From assembly GCA_050246875.1 (NCBI GenBank), contig JBFWVF010000001.1, positions 1 to 64,000 on the forward strand: DNA of 64,000 bases. The letters run 5' to 3'. Below the pieces are notes generated by a model. The model had not been told where the DNA came from, searched no databases, and was given only the letters and a program-made list of their open reading frames with translations. The position numbers and the translations under genes are program-made. Source of the stretch: SHWB01 sp050246875 (GTDB lineage Bacteria; Pseudomonadota; Alphaproteobacteria; UBA6615). This document shows, one piece after another, positions 32,572 through 41,496 of this stretch; position 1 is the first letter of the stretch, and each line of letters begins with the position of its first letter.

Positions 32572-33614
32572 GCCGAGACGTGGCAACGGCGGAGCGCTCG
32601 CACTGGCGCGGCACGGCGGCCCTCGTCACCGCCCTGCTTGCGTGGAACGCCGCCTTCTTCGCCGCGGAGCTGTGGACGCCCCTGTGGTGGCTCGGCCTGT
32701 TCGGTAGCTTCGTCCTCGTGGTGGTGATCGCCGAGCGCATCGGCCGCACGGTGCCGCCGCGCGGCCGTGCCGCCTACGAGCGCACGCTGGCCTTCGGCTT
32801 TCCCGTGCTGGCGCTGATCTGCTGGCAGCTCATCGTCGATGCCAACATCCTCAGCCCGACCTGGTTCCCGCAGCCGACCCGCATCGCCCAGGGCCTGTGG
32901 GAGCTGACGGTCAACTTCGACCGTTTCTCGCAGACCAGCCTACTCGGCCGGCCGTGGCTCATTCCGCGCCTCTACGACGAGCACGGCCTCGCCGGCGTGT
33001 GGAGCCTGTTCACCGAGAGCCATGTCTGGGCGACGCTGATGCGGGTGATGGTCGGCTTTGTCCTCGGCGCCATCCCCGGCGTGCTGCTGGGCGTCGTCAT
33101 GGGCGTCAACCAGACCGTACGGCTGATGCTGGATACGACCCTGTCGGCGATCTACGTGCTGCCGAAGATCGCCATCTTCCCCATCGTCATGCTGATGTTC
33201 GCCGATCCGTTCGGCGAAGGCCCGAAGATCGCGGTCGTCGCGCTGTCGGTGTTCTTCCTGGTGACGATCAACACCATGGCCGGCGTGCGCGACATCGACC
33301 CGGTGCTGATCATGGCCGGGCGCAACTATGGCGCACACGGCTTCGCCCTGCTGCGCCACGTCATCCTGCCGGCCGCGCTGCCGATCGTCTTCGCCGGCCT
33401 GCGACTGGCGCTCGGCACGGCGCTGATCGTCATCATCGCGGTCGAGTTCCTGCGCGCCAAGCAGGGCGTCGGCTTCGTCACCTTCTACAATTGGGAAGTG
33501 CTGGTGCCGGAAAAGATGTACGCCGGCCTGGTCGTGGTGATGCTGCTCGGCGTGCTGCTGACCTGGATGCTGCAGTGGGCCGAGCGTCATGCCATGCCGT
33601 GGCAGCGTCGCTGA
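32568..33614 (+). CDS. ABC transporter permease, SsuC-like with extended N-terminus
   Basis: 348 residues. An N-terminal pair of hydrophobic helices (about 15-55) precedes the usual six-helix permease core; EAA-loop-like segment AGRNYGAHGFALLRHVILPA is the ATPase contact. Typical SsuC/TauC proteins have about 260 residues, so the first 80 are extra. A stretch (ILSPTWFPQPTRIAQGLWEL) matches the family's periplasmic lead-in. Forms the inner-membrane channel with the preceding ATPase and binding protein. Confidence 0.93.
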   Translation: MSRDVATAERSHWRGTAALVTALLAWNAAFFAAELWTPLWWLGLFGSFVLVVVIAERIGRTVPPRGRAAYERTLAFGFPVLALICWQLIVDANILSPTWFPQPTRIAQGLWELTVNFDRFSQTSLLGRPWLIPRLYDEHGLAGVWSLFTESHVWATLMRVMVGFVLGAIPGVLLGVVMGVNQTVRLMLDTTLSAIYVLPKIAIFPIVMLMFADPFGEGPKIAVVALSVFFLVTINTMAGVRDIDPVLIMAGRNYGAHGFALLRHVILPAALPIVFAGLRLALGTALIVIIAVEFLRAKQGVGFVTFYNWEVLVPEKMYAGLVVVMLLGVLLTWMLQWAERHAMPWQRR

Positions 33615-33617
33615 GCG

Positions 33618-34643
33618 TCAGCCTTCCGCCGGCAGCAGCACGATCTTCGAGCCCTCGCGACGATGCGCCTGTGCGAATGCGTCGAGCGCCGCGCCGAGCG
33701 GCAGCCGGTGCGTGACCATCGGCGCGAACGCCTCGGGCGTGGCGGAGAGCATCGCCAGCACGCGCGGCCAGGCCGACAGCGGCGCCCGGTAGCTGCCGCG
33801 GATATCGAGGTGCCGGCGCACCAGCATGGTGGCGTCGACCGCCACCGGCGCCGGATGGATGCCGCAGATCACCAGCCGGCCACCGGGACGCAGCCGGTCG
33901 AGGCCGAACGCCACCGCCGCCGCCGACCCGGTCGCCTCGATCACCGCATCGAAACCGTCGCCGACGCGCCCGGCGGCCTCCGCGTCCGCGAGGTCGACGA
34001 CGGACCCGAATCCGAGGGCGCGCACGGTCGCCAGCCGCGAGGCGTCGTCGCGGCCGCAGACGACGATGTCGCCGGCACCGGCCCGCCTCGCCATCAGCGC
34101 GATGCCCTGGCCGATGGTCCCCGGTCCGAGCACGAGCACGCGTTCCCCGGGCGACACCCCGGCGCGCGCCACCGCCTCCATCGCGACCGTCAGCGGCTCG
34201 GCCAGTGCCGCGACGGCCGGATCGAGCGCGGCCGGCACGGCAAGGCAGTTGCGCGCCGGCACGGCGACGCGCCGGGCGAACGCGCCGTCGCGCGTCATGC
34301 CGATGCCGGCGCGCGTCACACAGGCATCCTTGTCGCCGGACAGGCAATGCTTGCAGGCGCCGCAGGTCACTGACGGCATGACGACGACGGCCGAACCGAT
34401 GGCGGGGGCGGAAACGCCCTCGCCATGGGCGATCACGCGGCCGGCGAACTCGTGGCCGATCGTGACGGGCACGGCGCGCGCGATGAAATGGTAGCCCGGT
34501 GCCCAGTCGTCGACATGCAGGTCACTGCCGCAGATGCCGGCCGCGGCGACCTCGACGATCACCTCGCTGGCCGCGGCCACCGGTTCGGCCACGTCGACGA
34601 GTGCGAGGCCGGGTGCCGGACCGGGCTTGCGCAGGGCAAGCAT
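33618..34643 (-). CDS. Zinc-dependent alcohol dehydrogenase (MDR superfamily)
   Basis: 341 residues. Catalytic zinc ligands lie in AAGICGSDLHV (about Cys38) and TIGHEFAG (about His63-Glu64); structural zinc in VTCGACKHCLSGDKDAC. NAD(P) is bound by VLVLGPGTIGQGIALMARRA. Resembles sorbitol/threonine dehydrogenase-like enzymes that oxidise secondary alcohols; substrate unknown. It converges on the ABC transporter operon four bases away. Confidence 0.92.
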   Translation of the reverse strand: MLALRKPGPAPGLALVDVAEPVAAASEVIVEVAAAGICGSDLHVDDWAPGYHFIARAVPVTIGHEFAGRVIAHGEGVSAPAIGSAVVVMPSVTCGACKHCLSGDKDACVTRAGIGMTRDGAFARRVAVPARNCLAVPAALDPAVAALAEPLTVAMEAVARAGVSPGERVLVLGPGTIGQGIALMARRAGAGDIVVCGRDDASRLATVRALGFGSVVDLADAEAAGRVGDGFDAVIEATGSAAAVAFGLDRLRPGGRLVICGIHPAPVAVDATMLVRRHLDIRGSYRAPLSAWPRVLAMLSATPEAFAPMVTHRLPLGAALDAFAQAHRREGSKIVLLPAEG

Positions 34644-34742
34644 CAGGCAGAAACGACGCGGGCGGCCATGCCGCGATCTCCCGGCTGCGATCCTCGACGT
34701 GCCGGGACGATAGCCCCCCAGCGGGGGCCGAGGTGAGGAAAA

Positions 34743-35126
34743 TTACGACAACGACCAGCTTCGGTAGGCGCGCTTCATCTCTTCCAGCGTGGCTTCGACG
34801 GCGTCGGGGTCGCGCGGATTGGTATCGCAGGCCAGCCGGTAGTCGTTGCGGGCCTGGACGAAGCGCACCCACAGTTCGGCCTGGCCGAGCGGCGTGGCAA
34901 CGCCGCGGCGCTCGGCATCGGCCTTGTCGGCCTCGATGCGAGCGATGATGTCGCGCAGGGCATGGGCAACGTCCGTTTCGCCCATGGCGTAGGCGTGGTT
35001 GAAGGCGGCCAGCAGCTTGTCGGACAGGCGCCGGTTGAAACGCGGCGCGCCGGTGGCACTGGCGAGTTCGCCGGCGTCACGGCGGGGGTCGCCGGCCTTG
35101 GCCGTCATCGTCGCGGTCTCGTACAT
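34743..35126 (-). CDS. Conserved helical hypothetical protein
   Basis: 127 residues, mostly helical: FNRRLSDKLLAAFNHAYAMG, TDVAHALRDIIARIEADKAD, QAELWVRFVQARNDYRLACD, EEMKRAYRSWSLS. Similar small proteins occur across Rhodospirillales-type genomes; none characterised. A very strong AAGGAGG sits six bases before the ATG, supporting high translation. It is divergent from the aldehyde dehydrogenase gene, with 146 bases between. Confidence 0.75.
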   Translation of the reverse strand: MYETATMTAKAGDPRRDAGELASATGAPRFNRRLSDKLLAAFNHAYAMGETDVAHALRDIIARIEADKADAERRGVATPLGQAELWVRFVQARNDYRLACDTNPRDPDAVEATLEEMKRAYRSWSLS

Positions 35127-35272
35127 GGCACCCTCCTTGGCCACCGCCCGCCTGCGCGGATGGCTTGCCTGCCCCAATCCTGATCGGCCATCGTTGCGCC
35201 TTCGTTAACGCCGTGCCCGCGCGCCGGGCCGCGTGATAGTTTCGCCACCCCGTCCACCGAGAGGGATGCCCG

Positions 35273-36775
35273 ATGGCACTCCAGCGCAACGCCGACATGT
35301 CCCCCCGCGAGGCCGCGACGAGCGTGCCGCTGCACAAGATGCTGATCGGCGGCGAGTGGGTTTCCGCCGCCAACGGCCAGTTGCTGACGGTCGAGAATCC
35401 GGCCAATCGCCAGCCCATCGCAGTGATCCCGCGCGGCGGCTCCGAGGACGTCGACCGCGCCGTCACCGCCGCCAGCAAGGCCTTCCCCGAGTGGAGCCGG
35501 ATGGCGCCGCGCGACCGCGGCCGCATCCTGTCGAAGATCGCCGACGCCTTCGAGGCGCGGGTCGAAGAGATCGGCCGCGCGATCGCCCTGGAGACGGGCA
35601 ACGCCCTGCGCACCCAGTCGCGCCCCGAGGCGCGCTCTGGCGCCGATACGTTCCGTTATTTCGGCGGCCTTGCCGGCGAGATGAAGGGCACCACGACGCC
35701 ACTCGGCGAGAACATCCTCGCCTATACCCGCCGTGAACCGCTCGGCGTGGTCGGCGCCATCATCCCGTGGAACTCGCCGGTCGTGCTGGGCGCGATGAAG
35801 ATCGCGCCCGCTCTCGCCGCCGGCAACACGATGGTGCTGAAGACCGCCGAGGACGCGCCGCTCGGCGTGCTGCTGATGGCCGAAGTGTGCCAGGAGTTCC
35901 TGCCGGCCGGCGTGCTCAACGTGCTGACGGGCCTCGGCGACGAATGCGGCGGGCCGCTGTCGCGCCATCCGGCGATCCGCAAGCTGTCCTTCACCGGCTC
36001 GACCGCGGTCGGCAAGCTGATCATGCGCGAGGCGGCGGAGCGTATCGTGCCGGTGTCGCTCGAACTGGGCGGGAAAAGCCCGTCGATCGTCTATCCGGAC
36101 TGCGACGAGGACTGGGTCGTCGACGGCATCATCGCCGCCATGCGCTTCACCCGGCAAAGCCAGTCCTGCACCGCCGGCTCGCGCCTCTTCCTGCACGCGG
36201 ACATCTTCGACAGCTTCCTCGGCAAGCTTGAGACGAAGGCCAAGGCACTGAAGATCGGCGACCCGCTGGCGGAAGAGACGGACATGGGCACGATCATCAA
36301 CGACCGCCAGTTCCGCAAGGTCTGCGGCTACATCGACGACGGCCTCAAGCGCAAGGAAGCGAAGCTGGTGTTCGGCGGCCTGCCGCCCAAGGACGGCCCT
36401 CTCGCCGAAGGCTACTTCACCGTGCCGACGCTGTTCGCCGACACCTCCAACGACTGGCGCCTCGCGCGCGAGGAAATCTTCGGGCCGGTGCTGGTAGCGA
36501 TCCCGTGGAAGGACGAGGCCGATGCCATCCGCATGGCCAACGACAGCCACTACGGCCTCGCCGCCTATGTCTGGACGCACGATCTCGGCAAGGCGCTGCG
36601 GACTGCCCACGCCATCGAGTCCGGCTGGGTGCAGGTCAACCAGGGCGTCGGCCAGTCGCTCGGCCAACCCTATGGCGGCTACAAGCAGAGCGGCATCGGC
36701 CGCGAATTCTCGCTGGAAGGCATGCTCGACAGCTTCACCCAGGCCAAGAGCGTGACGGTCAACCTGGCGCGGTAG
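35273..36775 (+). CDS. NAD(P)-dependent aldehyde dehydrogenase
   Basis: 500 residues with all family hallmarks: VGAIIPWNSPVVLGAMKIAP, FTGSTAVGKLIM, catalytic-base ELGGKSPSIV (about 264), nucleophile SQSCTAGSR (about Cys298), EEIFGPVLVAIPW and YGGYKQSGIGREFSLEG. Oxidises an aldehyde to its acid; family wording suggests betaine-aldehyde or general aldehyde dehydrogenases. Monocistronic; a palindromic repeat follows it. Confidence 0.95.
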   Translation: MALQRNADMSPREAATSVPLHKMLIGGEWVSAANGQLLTVENPANRQPIAVIPRGGSEDVDRAVTAASKAFPEWSRMAPRDRGRILSKIADAFEARVEEIGRAIALETGNALRTQSRPEARSGADTFRYFGGLAGEMKGTTTPLGENILAYTRREPLGVVGAIIPWNSPVVLGAMKIAPALAAGNTMVLKTAEDAPLGVLLMAEVCQEFLPAGVLNVLTGLGDECGGPLSRHPAIRKLSFTGSTAVGKLIMREAAERIVPVSLELGGKSPSIVYPDCDEDWVVDGIIAAMRFTRQSQSCTAGSRLFLHADIFDSFLGKLETKAKALKIGDPLAEETDMGTIINDRQFRKVCGYIDDGLKRKEAKLVFGGLPPKDGPLAEGYFTVPTLFADTSNDWRLAREEIFGPVLVAIPWKDEADAIRMANDSHYGLAAYVWTHDLGKALRTAHAIESGWVQVNQGVGQSLGQPYGGYKQSGIGREFSLEGMLDSFTQAKSVTVNLAR

Positions 36776-36801
36776 GGCGCCTGTGGATGGTGCGAAGACG
36801 G

Positions 36802-36885
36802 CCGTCATTGCGAGGAGGCGAAGCCGACGAAGCAATCCAGGTGCCGGTAGCAGGCTGGATTGCTTCGCTGCGCTCGCAATGACGG
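36802..36885. repeat. Dispersed alphaproteobacterial palindromic repeat (about 84 bp)
   Basis: Left arm CCGTCATTGCGAGG...GAAGCAATCCAG and right arm CTGGATTGCTTCG...CTCGCAATGACGG pair over most of their length, with a short loop. This GTCATTGCGAG/GAAGCAATCC palindrome is familiar from many alphaproteobacterial intergenic regions. Here it lies between the aldehyde dehydrogenase stop and the next gene. Confidence 0.8.
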
Positions 36886-37003
36886 CATCGAGAGAGCCGG
36901 GTGGCGCTTTTCGAAATTGGCCCGGTCATCGCACGGCATTTAAACCGAATTTTAGGAATTGTCGGGCATCCTCGATCCATGACCCGCAGAAGGGGAGGCC
37001 ACC

Positions 37004-37216
37004 ATGGCCCTCTCAAGGCGTTCGATCGAGACCCTTATCGACCTCGTCGAGATCAAGCTGTCGTGCATCCAGGTGTTCGACCGTGACGACGCGCGCGAAC
37101 TCGCCGCGCTGGAACAGGCAAGGCGCGAACTCGGCGCGCTTGCCGGTGCCGGACGCGTGGTGAAGCTCGCCGATCACGCCGCCGCCATCGAGCCCGCCCG
37201 CCGCGCGACCGCCTGA
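37004..37216 (+). CDS. Small conserved hypothetical protein
   Basis: 70 residues, ALSRRSIETLIDLVEIKLSC, IQVFDRDDARELAALEQARR. Two helices with a conserved central cysteine; close relatives are common in Rhizobiales and Rhodospirillales and uncharacterised. GGGGAGG lies six bases before the ATG. Converges on the PLP enzyme gene 25 bases away. Confidence 0.75.
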   Translation: MALSRRSIETLIDLVEIKLSCIQVFDRDDARELAALEQARRELGALAGAGRVVKLADHAAAIEPARRATA

Positions 37217-37241
37217 AGGCGCGGACCGGCCCCGCGGACCG

Positions 37242-38438
37242 TCACAGGCGCGCCAGCGCCTGCTCAAGGTCGGCTATGAGATCGGCCGGCTCCTCGATGC
37301 CGACCGACAGACGTAGCAGGTCGTCGGGAAACGGACTTTCCTTGCCCTCGACCGTGGCGCGATGCTCGATCAGGCTCTCGACGCCGCCCATCGAGGTCGC
37401 GCGCACGAAGACCTCGACCGACTTCGCCAGTGCCACCGCCGCCTCGGCGCCGCCCTTCACCCGGATCGACAGCATGCCGCCGAAGCCGCCCTGCATCTGC
37501 CGCGCGGCAACGGCGTGGCCGGGATGGCTCGGCAGGCCCGGATAGAGAACCCGCGTCAGCCCGGGATGCCCCTCGAAGTGCCGCGCCACGGCCAGCGCCG
37601 AGGCCGACGAGCGGGCGACGCGCAGATAGAGCGTGCGCAGGCCGCGCAGCAGCAGCCACGCCTCGAACGGCCCCAGCATGCCGCCGTTCTCGAACCGCAG
37701 ATAGCGGATACGCTCCCACAGCGCGTCCACCCGCGCGGTCACCAGCGCGCCGGCCAGCACGTCGCCGTGCCCGTTGAGGTATTTCGTGGCCGAGTGCATG
37801 ACGATGTCGGCGCCGAGCGCCAGCGGTCGCGTCAGCACCGGCGTGGCCGCCGTCGAATCGACGCCGACCAGCGCGCCCGCGCGGTGCGCGATGTCGGCCG
37901 CGGCGGCGATGTCGGTGATGTCCCAGGTGGGGTTGCACGGCGTTTCCAGCCAGACGAGGCGCGTGCGCCCCGGCACGACGGCGCGCGCGAGCGCGTCCAT
38001 GTCGCCGGGCGGCACCGTGTCGACGACGAGGCCCCATTTGCGCCCGACGGTCGCCAGCCAGTTGCGCAGGCCGAAATACATGACCTGCGGTACCACCACG
38101 TGATCGCCCGGCGACAGCGCCCAGAAAATCGTCGTCGCCGCCGCCATGCCCGAGCCGAACACGGCGGCCGCCGCGCCGCCTTCCAGCGCGGCAAGGAGAG
38201 CTTCGAGCTGGTCGTAGGTCGGGTTTTCGTCGCGCGTGTAGCCTCGCCCGCCGACCTTGGCGTAGGCGGCGTCGCGCGCGTAGTTGGTCGACGGGTGGAT
38301 CGGCGGAGCGACGGCGTTAGTCGCCGGATCGAGCCAGCCGAGCGCCTGCGCGGCGAGCGTCGCCGGATGACGCGCCGGCCGCCCGGACGCGGCCGGGCGC
38401 TCCCCTTCGTCGCCGTCGCTGGTCGGCCGGTCTGGCAT
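37242..38438 (-). CDS. metC: Cys/Met-metabolism PLP enzyme, cystathionine beta-lyase-like
   Basis: 398 residues. Landmarks are HPSTNYARDAAYAKVGGRGY with YTRDENPT, the FGSGMAA phosphate loop, and the PLP-binding lysine in MHSATKYLNGHGDVLAG (about Lys219). SMGGVESLIEHRA near the end is the C-terminal substrate segment. It cleaves or forms C-S bonds in cystathionine or related thiols; distinguishing beta-lyase, gamma-lyase or gamma-synthase needs comparison. The first 30 residues are a nonconserved extension, so a later start is possible. Confidence 0.9.
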   Translation of the reverse strand: MPDRPTSDGDEGERPAASGRPARHPATLAAQALGWLDPATNAVAPPIHPSTNYARDAAYAKVGGRGYTRDENPTYDQLEALLAALEGGAAAAVFGSGMAAATTIFWALSPGDHVVVPQVMYFGLRNWLATVGRKWGLVVDTVPPGDMDALARAVVPGRTRLVWLETPCNPTWDITDIAAAADIAHRAGALVGVDSTAATPVLTRPLALGADIVMHSATKYLNGHGDVLAGALVTARVDALWERIRYLRFENGGMLGPFEAWLLLRGLRTLYLRVARSSASALAVARHFEGHPGLTRVLYPGLPSHPGHAVAARQMQGGFGGMLSIRVKGGAEAAVALAKSVEVFVRATSMGGVESLIEHRATVEGKESPFPDDLLRLSVGIEEPADLIADLEQALARL

Positions 38439-38551
38439 GGCCCGCCGGTTTTAACCCGGCAGGCGCCGGCCGTCACGCCGGCCGCGATGACCGGCCGCGG
38501 CATCCATGGCAGACTCGCGCGCCGAATCGTCCACTCCCGGAGCCATCGCCC

Positions 38552-39187
38552 GTGTTTACGCGTTCGAGCGTGCAGCAGCTTTTCCCGGCGCTGGTCTGGT
38601 CCCAGCAGGTCGAGCCGGAGCGGGCTGCGGTGATCGACGCGCTGCTGCTCGACGGGGTCCGGCGCATGCGCGCCGGCGGCGCCGGCAGCGCGCCCGGCGT
38701 GGCCTGGCAAAGCCGCAACAACCTGCAGGACAACCCGGCCCTCGCGCCCGTGGTCGAGATGGCCAGGGCGGGCGCCGACAAGGTGCTCGACTTCCTCGCC
38801 GTGGCGAGCCGCGACATCGCCGTCACCGGCATGTGGCTCAACATCAACCCGCCGGGCGCGCCGCATGTCATGCACAATCATCCCAACAACTACCTCGCGG
38901 GCACCTACTACGTGCGGGCCGGCGCCGGGGCGGACCACATCCAGTTCCACGATTTCCGCCTGCAGACGCAGGCGATCCTGCCGCGCTTCAGCCGCGAGAC
39001 GCCCTACAACAGCGCGACGCACCGGGTGACGGTGCAGCCGGGCCTGCTGATCCTGTTCCCGGCCTGGCTGCCGCACTCGGTCGGCCCCAACGCCTCGGCC
39101 GAGGATCGCATCAGCCTGTCGTTCAACATCAATTTCAGGAACTTCACCGAGACGCTGTCGCCGCCGTCGTGGCAACCCGACGCCTAG
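38552..39187 (+). CDS. TIGR02466-type putative 2OG-Fe(II) oxygenase
   Basis: 211 residues. VTGMWLNINPPGAPHVMHNH, PNNYLAGTYYVRAGAGADHI and LILFPAWLPHSV supply the His, second ligand and distal His of a small double-stranded beta-helix. The family is annotated as a putative hydroxylase of unknown substrate. GTG start at 38552 follows a gap of 113 bases divergent from the PLP enzyme. It precedes a DUF1330 protein in the same direction. Confidence 0.85.
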   Translation: MFTRSSVQQLFPALVWSQQVEPERAAVIDALLLDGVRRMRAGGAGSAPGVAWQSRNNLQDNPALAPVVEMARAGADKVLDFLAVASRDIAVTGMWLNINPPGAPHVMHNHPNNYLAGTYYVRAGAGADHIQFHDFRLQTQAILPRFSRETPYNSATHRVTVQPGLLILFPAWLPHSVGPNASAEDRISLSFNINFRNFTETLSPPSWQPDA

Positions 39188-39229
39188 GCGCGCAGGGACC
39201 GGAAACGTCGCAAACCCGAGGAGCCGACC

Positions 39230-39835
39230 ATGGCCGCGTGGCTGTTCACCGTGATGGACGTGCATGATCCGCAGGGCTACGAGGCCTACCGGGCGCAGGT
39301 GGCGCCGCTGATCGCGGCCGCGGGCGGGCGCTACGTCGTGCGCGGCGGCGCGACGCGCACGGTCGAGGGCACGTGGCCGAAGGGGCGGACGGTCATCCTC
39401 GAATTCCCCGACATGGCCGCGCTCGACGGCTTCATGGCGGGACCGGACTACGCACCGGTGAAGGCGATCCGCCACCGCACCGCCCGGTCCGTGGTCATCG
39501 CCGCCGAGGGCTATCCCGACGCCGCGCCGGCCGTGCCCGGCCGCGCCTATCTGGTCGGCAACAACTCCGTGACCGACCCCGCGCGCTTCAAGGCCTACGC
39601 CGACCGCGTGCCCGGCCTCCTGACGGCCGCCGGCGGGCGCTACCTCGTGCGCGGCGGCGCCGCGCGCGTCCTCGAAGGGGACTGGCCGGCGCAGCGCCTG
39701 GTGATCGCCGAATTTCCGTCGATGGGGGCGCTGGAAGCCTTCTACTTCGGCCCCGCCTACGGCGAGATCCTGCCGATCCGCCTCGCTTCCGGCGACGGCA
39801 ACGTCGTCCTCGTCGAGGGCTACGCCGGCGGTTGA
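39230..39835 (+). CDS. Tandem DUF1330 protein
   Basis: 201 residues made of two DUF1330 domains: AAWLFTVMDVHDPQGYEAYR with AAGGRYVVRGGATRTVEGTW, and AYLVGNNSVTDPARFKAYAD with AAGGRYLVRGGAARVLEGDW. Each is a dimeric ferredoxin-like fold of about 95 residues, so the fusion probably folds as an internal dimer. Most DUF1330 proteins are single-domain; the function is unknown. 42 bases downstream of the oxygenase, likely the same transcript. Confidence 0.9.
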   Translation: MAAWLFTVMDVHDPQGYEAYRAQVAPLIAAAGGRYVVRGGATRTVEGTWPKGRTVILEFPDMAALDGFMAGPDYAPVKAIRHRTARSVVIAAEGYPDAAPAVPGRAYLVGNNSVTDPARFKAYADRVPGLLTAAGGRYLVRGGAARVLEGDWPAQRLVIAEFPSMGALEAFYFGPAYGEILPIRLASGDGNVVLVEGYAGG

Positions 39836-39841
39836 GGCCGG

Positions 39842-40528
39842 TCAGCGCCACGGTCCGGCCGGCACCAGGCGCCAGCGGAACGGCCGGATCAGCAGCGCCC
39901 CGGCGACGAAGCCGCCGATATGCGCCCATAGCGCGACATCCTCGCGGCCGGACGTGCCGGTCGTCGCCCACAGCAGGTCCTGCAGGAACCAGGCGGCGAT
40001 GGTGAGGATCGCCGGCAGGCGGACGGGAATGACGCCGAACGCCAGCACCAGGATGCGCGCCCTCGGATAGAGCACGGCGTAGGCGCCGAGGATGCCGGAG
40101 ATCGCGCCGCTGGCGCCGATCATCGGCACCTCCGAGGACGGCTCGACGGCGGCGTGCGTCAGCCCGGCGATGACGCCGCAGGTCAGCCAGAACGCGAGGA
40201 AGCGGCCGTGGCCGATGGCGTCCTCGACATTGTCGGCGAACACCCAGACGAACAGCATGTTGAAGGCGAGATGCAGGAAGCCGCCGTGCAGGAACTGGTA
40301 GGTCACAAGGGTCAGTGGCGGCGACGCCTGCGCGAAATCGTCGGGCAGCTCCGCGCCCTCGAACAGGCGCGCCGGCACGACGCCGTAGCCGAACGCCGCG
40401 GACAGCGCGTTGCCGCCACCCTCGCCGAGCAGCCAGAGCGCGACATTGACGACGATCAGGCCGATGGTGACGAAATGCGCCGTGACGTACCGGCGCGGGT
40501 TTTCGTCGTGGAGCGGCACGAACGGCAT
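39842..40528 (-). CDS. Rhomboid intramembrane serine protease
   Basis: 228 residues, six hydrophobic helices. The catalytic serine is in PMIGASGAISGILGAYAV (GASG, about residue 140) and the histidine in LWAHIGGFVAGALL near 205; LHGGFLHLAFNMLFVW is the conserved loop with asparagine. Cleaves membrane proteins within or near the bilayer. It has the LFVFGDNVED-like FADNVEDAIGHGRFL wording of bacterial family members. Monocistronic, ending six bases from the DUF1330 gene. Confidence 0.93.
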   Translation of the reverse strand: MPFVPLHDENPRRYVTAHFVTIGLIVVNVALWLLGEGGGNALSAAFGYGVVPARLFEGAELPDDFAQASPPLTLVTYQFLHGGFLHLAFNMLFVWVFADNVEDAIGHGRFLAFWLTCGVIAGLTHAAVEPSSEVPMIGASGAISGILGAYAVLYPRARILVLAFGVIPVRLPAILTIAAWFLQDLLWATTGTSGREDVALWAHIGGFVAGALLIRPFRWRLVPAGPWR

Positions 40529-40577
40529 GGCCGAAGCCTAGCGCTTCGCCGCCGTCCGCGCCGCTTCCGAATGTCGC

Positions 40578-41282
40578 CTACTTGCGGGCGAACTGCCGGT
40601 CGCCGAACAGCACCTTCCACTCCTCGGGATTCGGCGGCCCGGGCCGGCGCGCGTCCTTCAGCGTCTCCAGCGCCTTGACCACGGCCGGGCGGGCGCCCAG
40701 CTCGTCGAGCCAGCGCTTGACGTTGGGGAAGTCGCCGATCGGCACTTCCTGGCGCTCCCAGATGCGCATCCAGGCGAAGTTGGCCATGTCGGCGATGGTG
40801 TAGCTGCTGCCGGCGAGATAGCGGTTGTCCGCCAGCCGCCGATCGACGACGCCGTAGAGCCGCGCCACTTCCTTCGAGTAGCGCTCGATGGCATAGGGCA
40901 GCTTCTCCGGCGCATAGGCCTTGAAGTGGTTGTTCTGGCCCATCATCGGGCCGATGCCGCCCATCTGGAACATCAGCCACTCCATGGTGGCGTAGTGGCC
41001 GGCCGGATCGCTCGCCAGCGACGGCATGAACTTGCCGGTCTTGTTGGCGAGGTAATAGAGGATCGCGCCGGTCTCGAAGACGCTGATCTGCTTGCCGCCC
41101 GGCCCGTCGGTGTCGACGATGGCGGGAATGCGGTTGTTCGGGCTGATCTTCAGGAAATCCGGGTTGAACTGCTCGCCGGCGCCGATGTTGACCGGGTGAA
41201 CCTCCCAGGCGAGGCCGCATTCCTCGAGCATGATGTGGATCTTGTGGCCGTTGGGCGTCGGCCAGGTGAAGGCGTGGATCAT
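40578..41282 (-). CDS. Glutathione S-transferase family protein (YfcG/YghU-like)
   Basis: 234 residues. Thioredoxin-like N-terminus FTWPTPNGHKIHIMLEECGL and SPNNRIPAIVDTDGP, with FETGAILYYLANKTG contacting the glutathione gamma-glutamyl group; C-terminal all-helical domain includes YTIADMANFAWMRIWE. The TPNGHK start and MGQNNHF wording place it among disulfide-bond oxidoreductase-type GSTs. Acts on glutathione conjugates or disulfides in the cytoplasm. Start ATG 41282 follows a purine-rich AGGAACGG. Confidence 0.9.
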   Translation of the reverse strand: MIHAFTWPTPNGHKIHIMLEECGLAWEVHPVNIGAGEQFNPDFLKISPNNRIPAIVDTDGPGGKQISVFETGAILYYLANKTGKFMPSLASDPAGHYATMEWLMFQMGGIGPMMGQNNHFKAYAPEKLPYAIERYSKEVARLYGVVDRRLADNRYLAGSSYTIADMANFAWMRIWERQEVPIGDFPNVKRWLDELGARPAVVKALETLKDARRPGPPNPEEWKVLFGDRQFARK

Positions 41283-41496
41283 CGCACCGTTCCTCCGCTG
41301 CCGCCCCGCGGACGGCGGGGACATTGCCGCTCCAGATAGACCCGGCGCGCGACCGCGGCAACCGTCGGCGCTGTGCCCGCTGCGCCCGGCACAGGTGCTG
41401 GGCGGGCACGCGGGGAGATTGCCCACGCTGCCAACTGGACAAGACGCGGGGCAGCCGGTTTTCTGTCGGCGCGACACCGACGGAACGGATTGAGCC

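Noticed and set aside
41283..41496. Possible small gene between the GST and the unknown protein
   Set aside because: Only cysteine/arginine-rich frames with GC-rich dyads; no ribosome site or conserved sequence seen.
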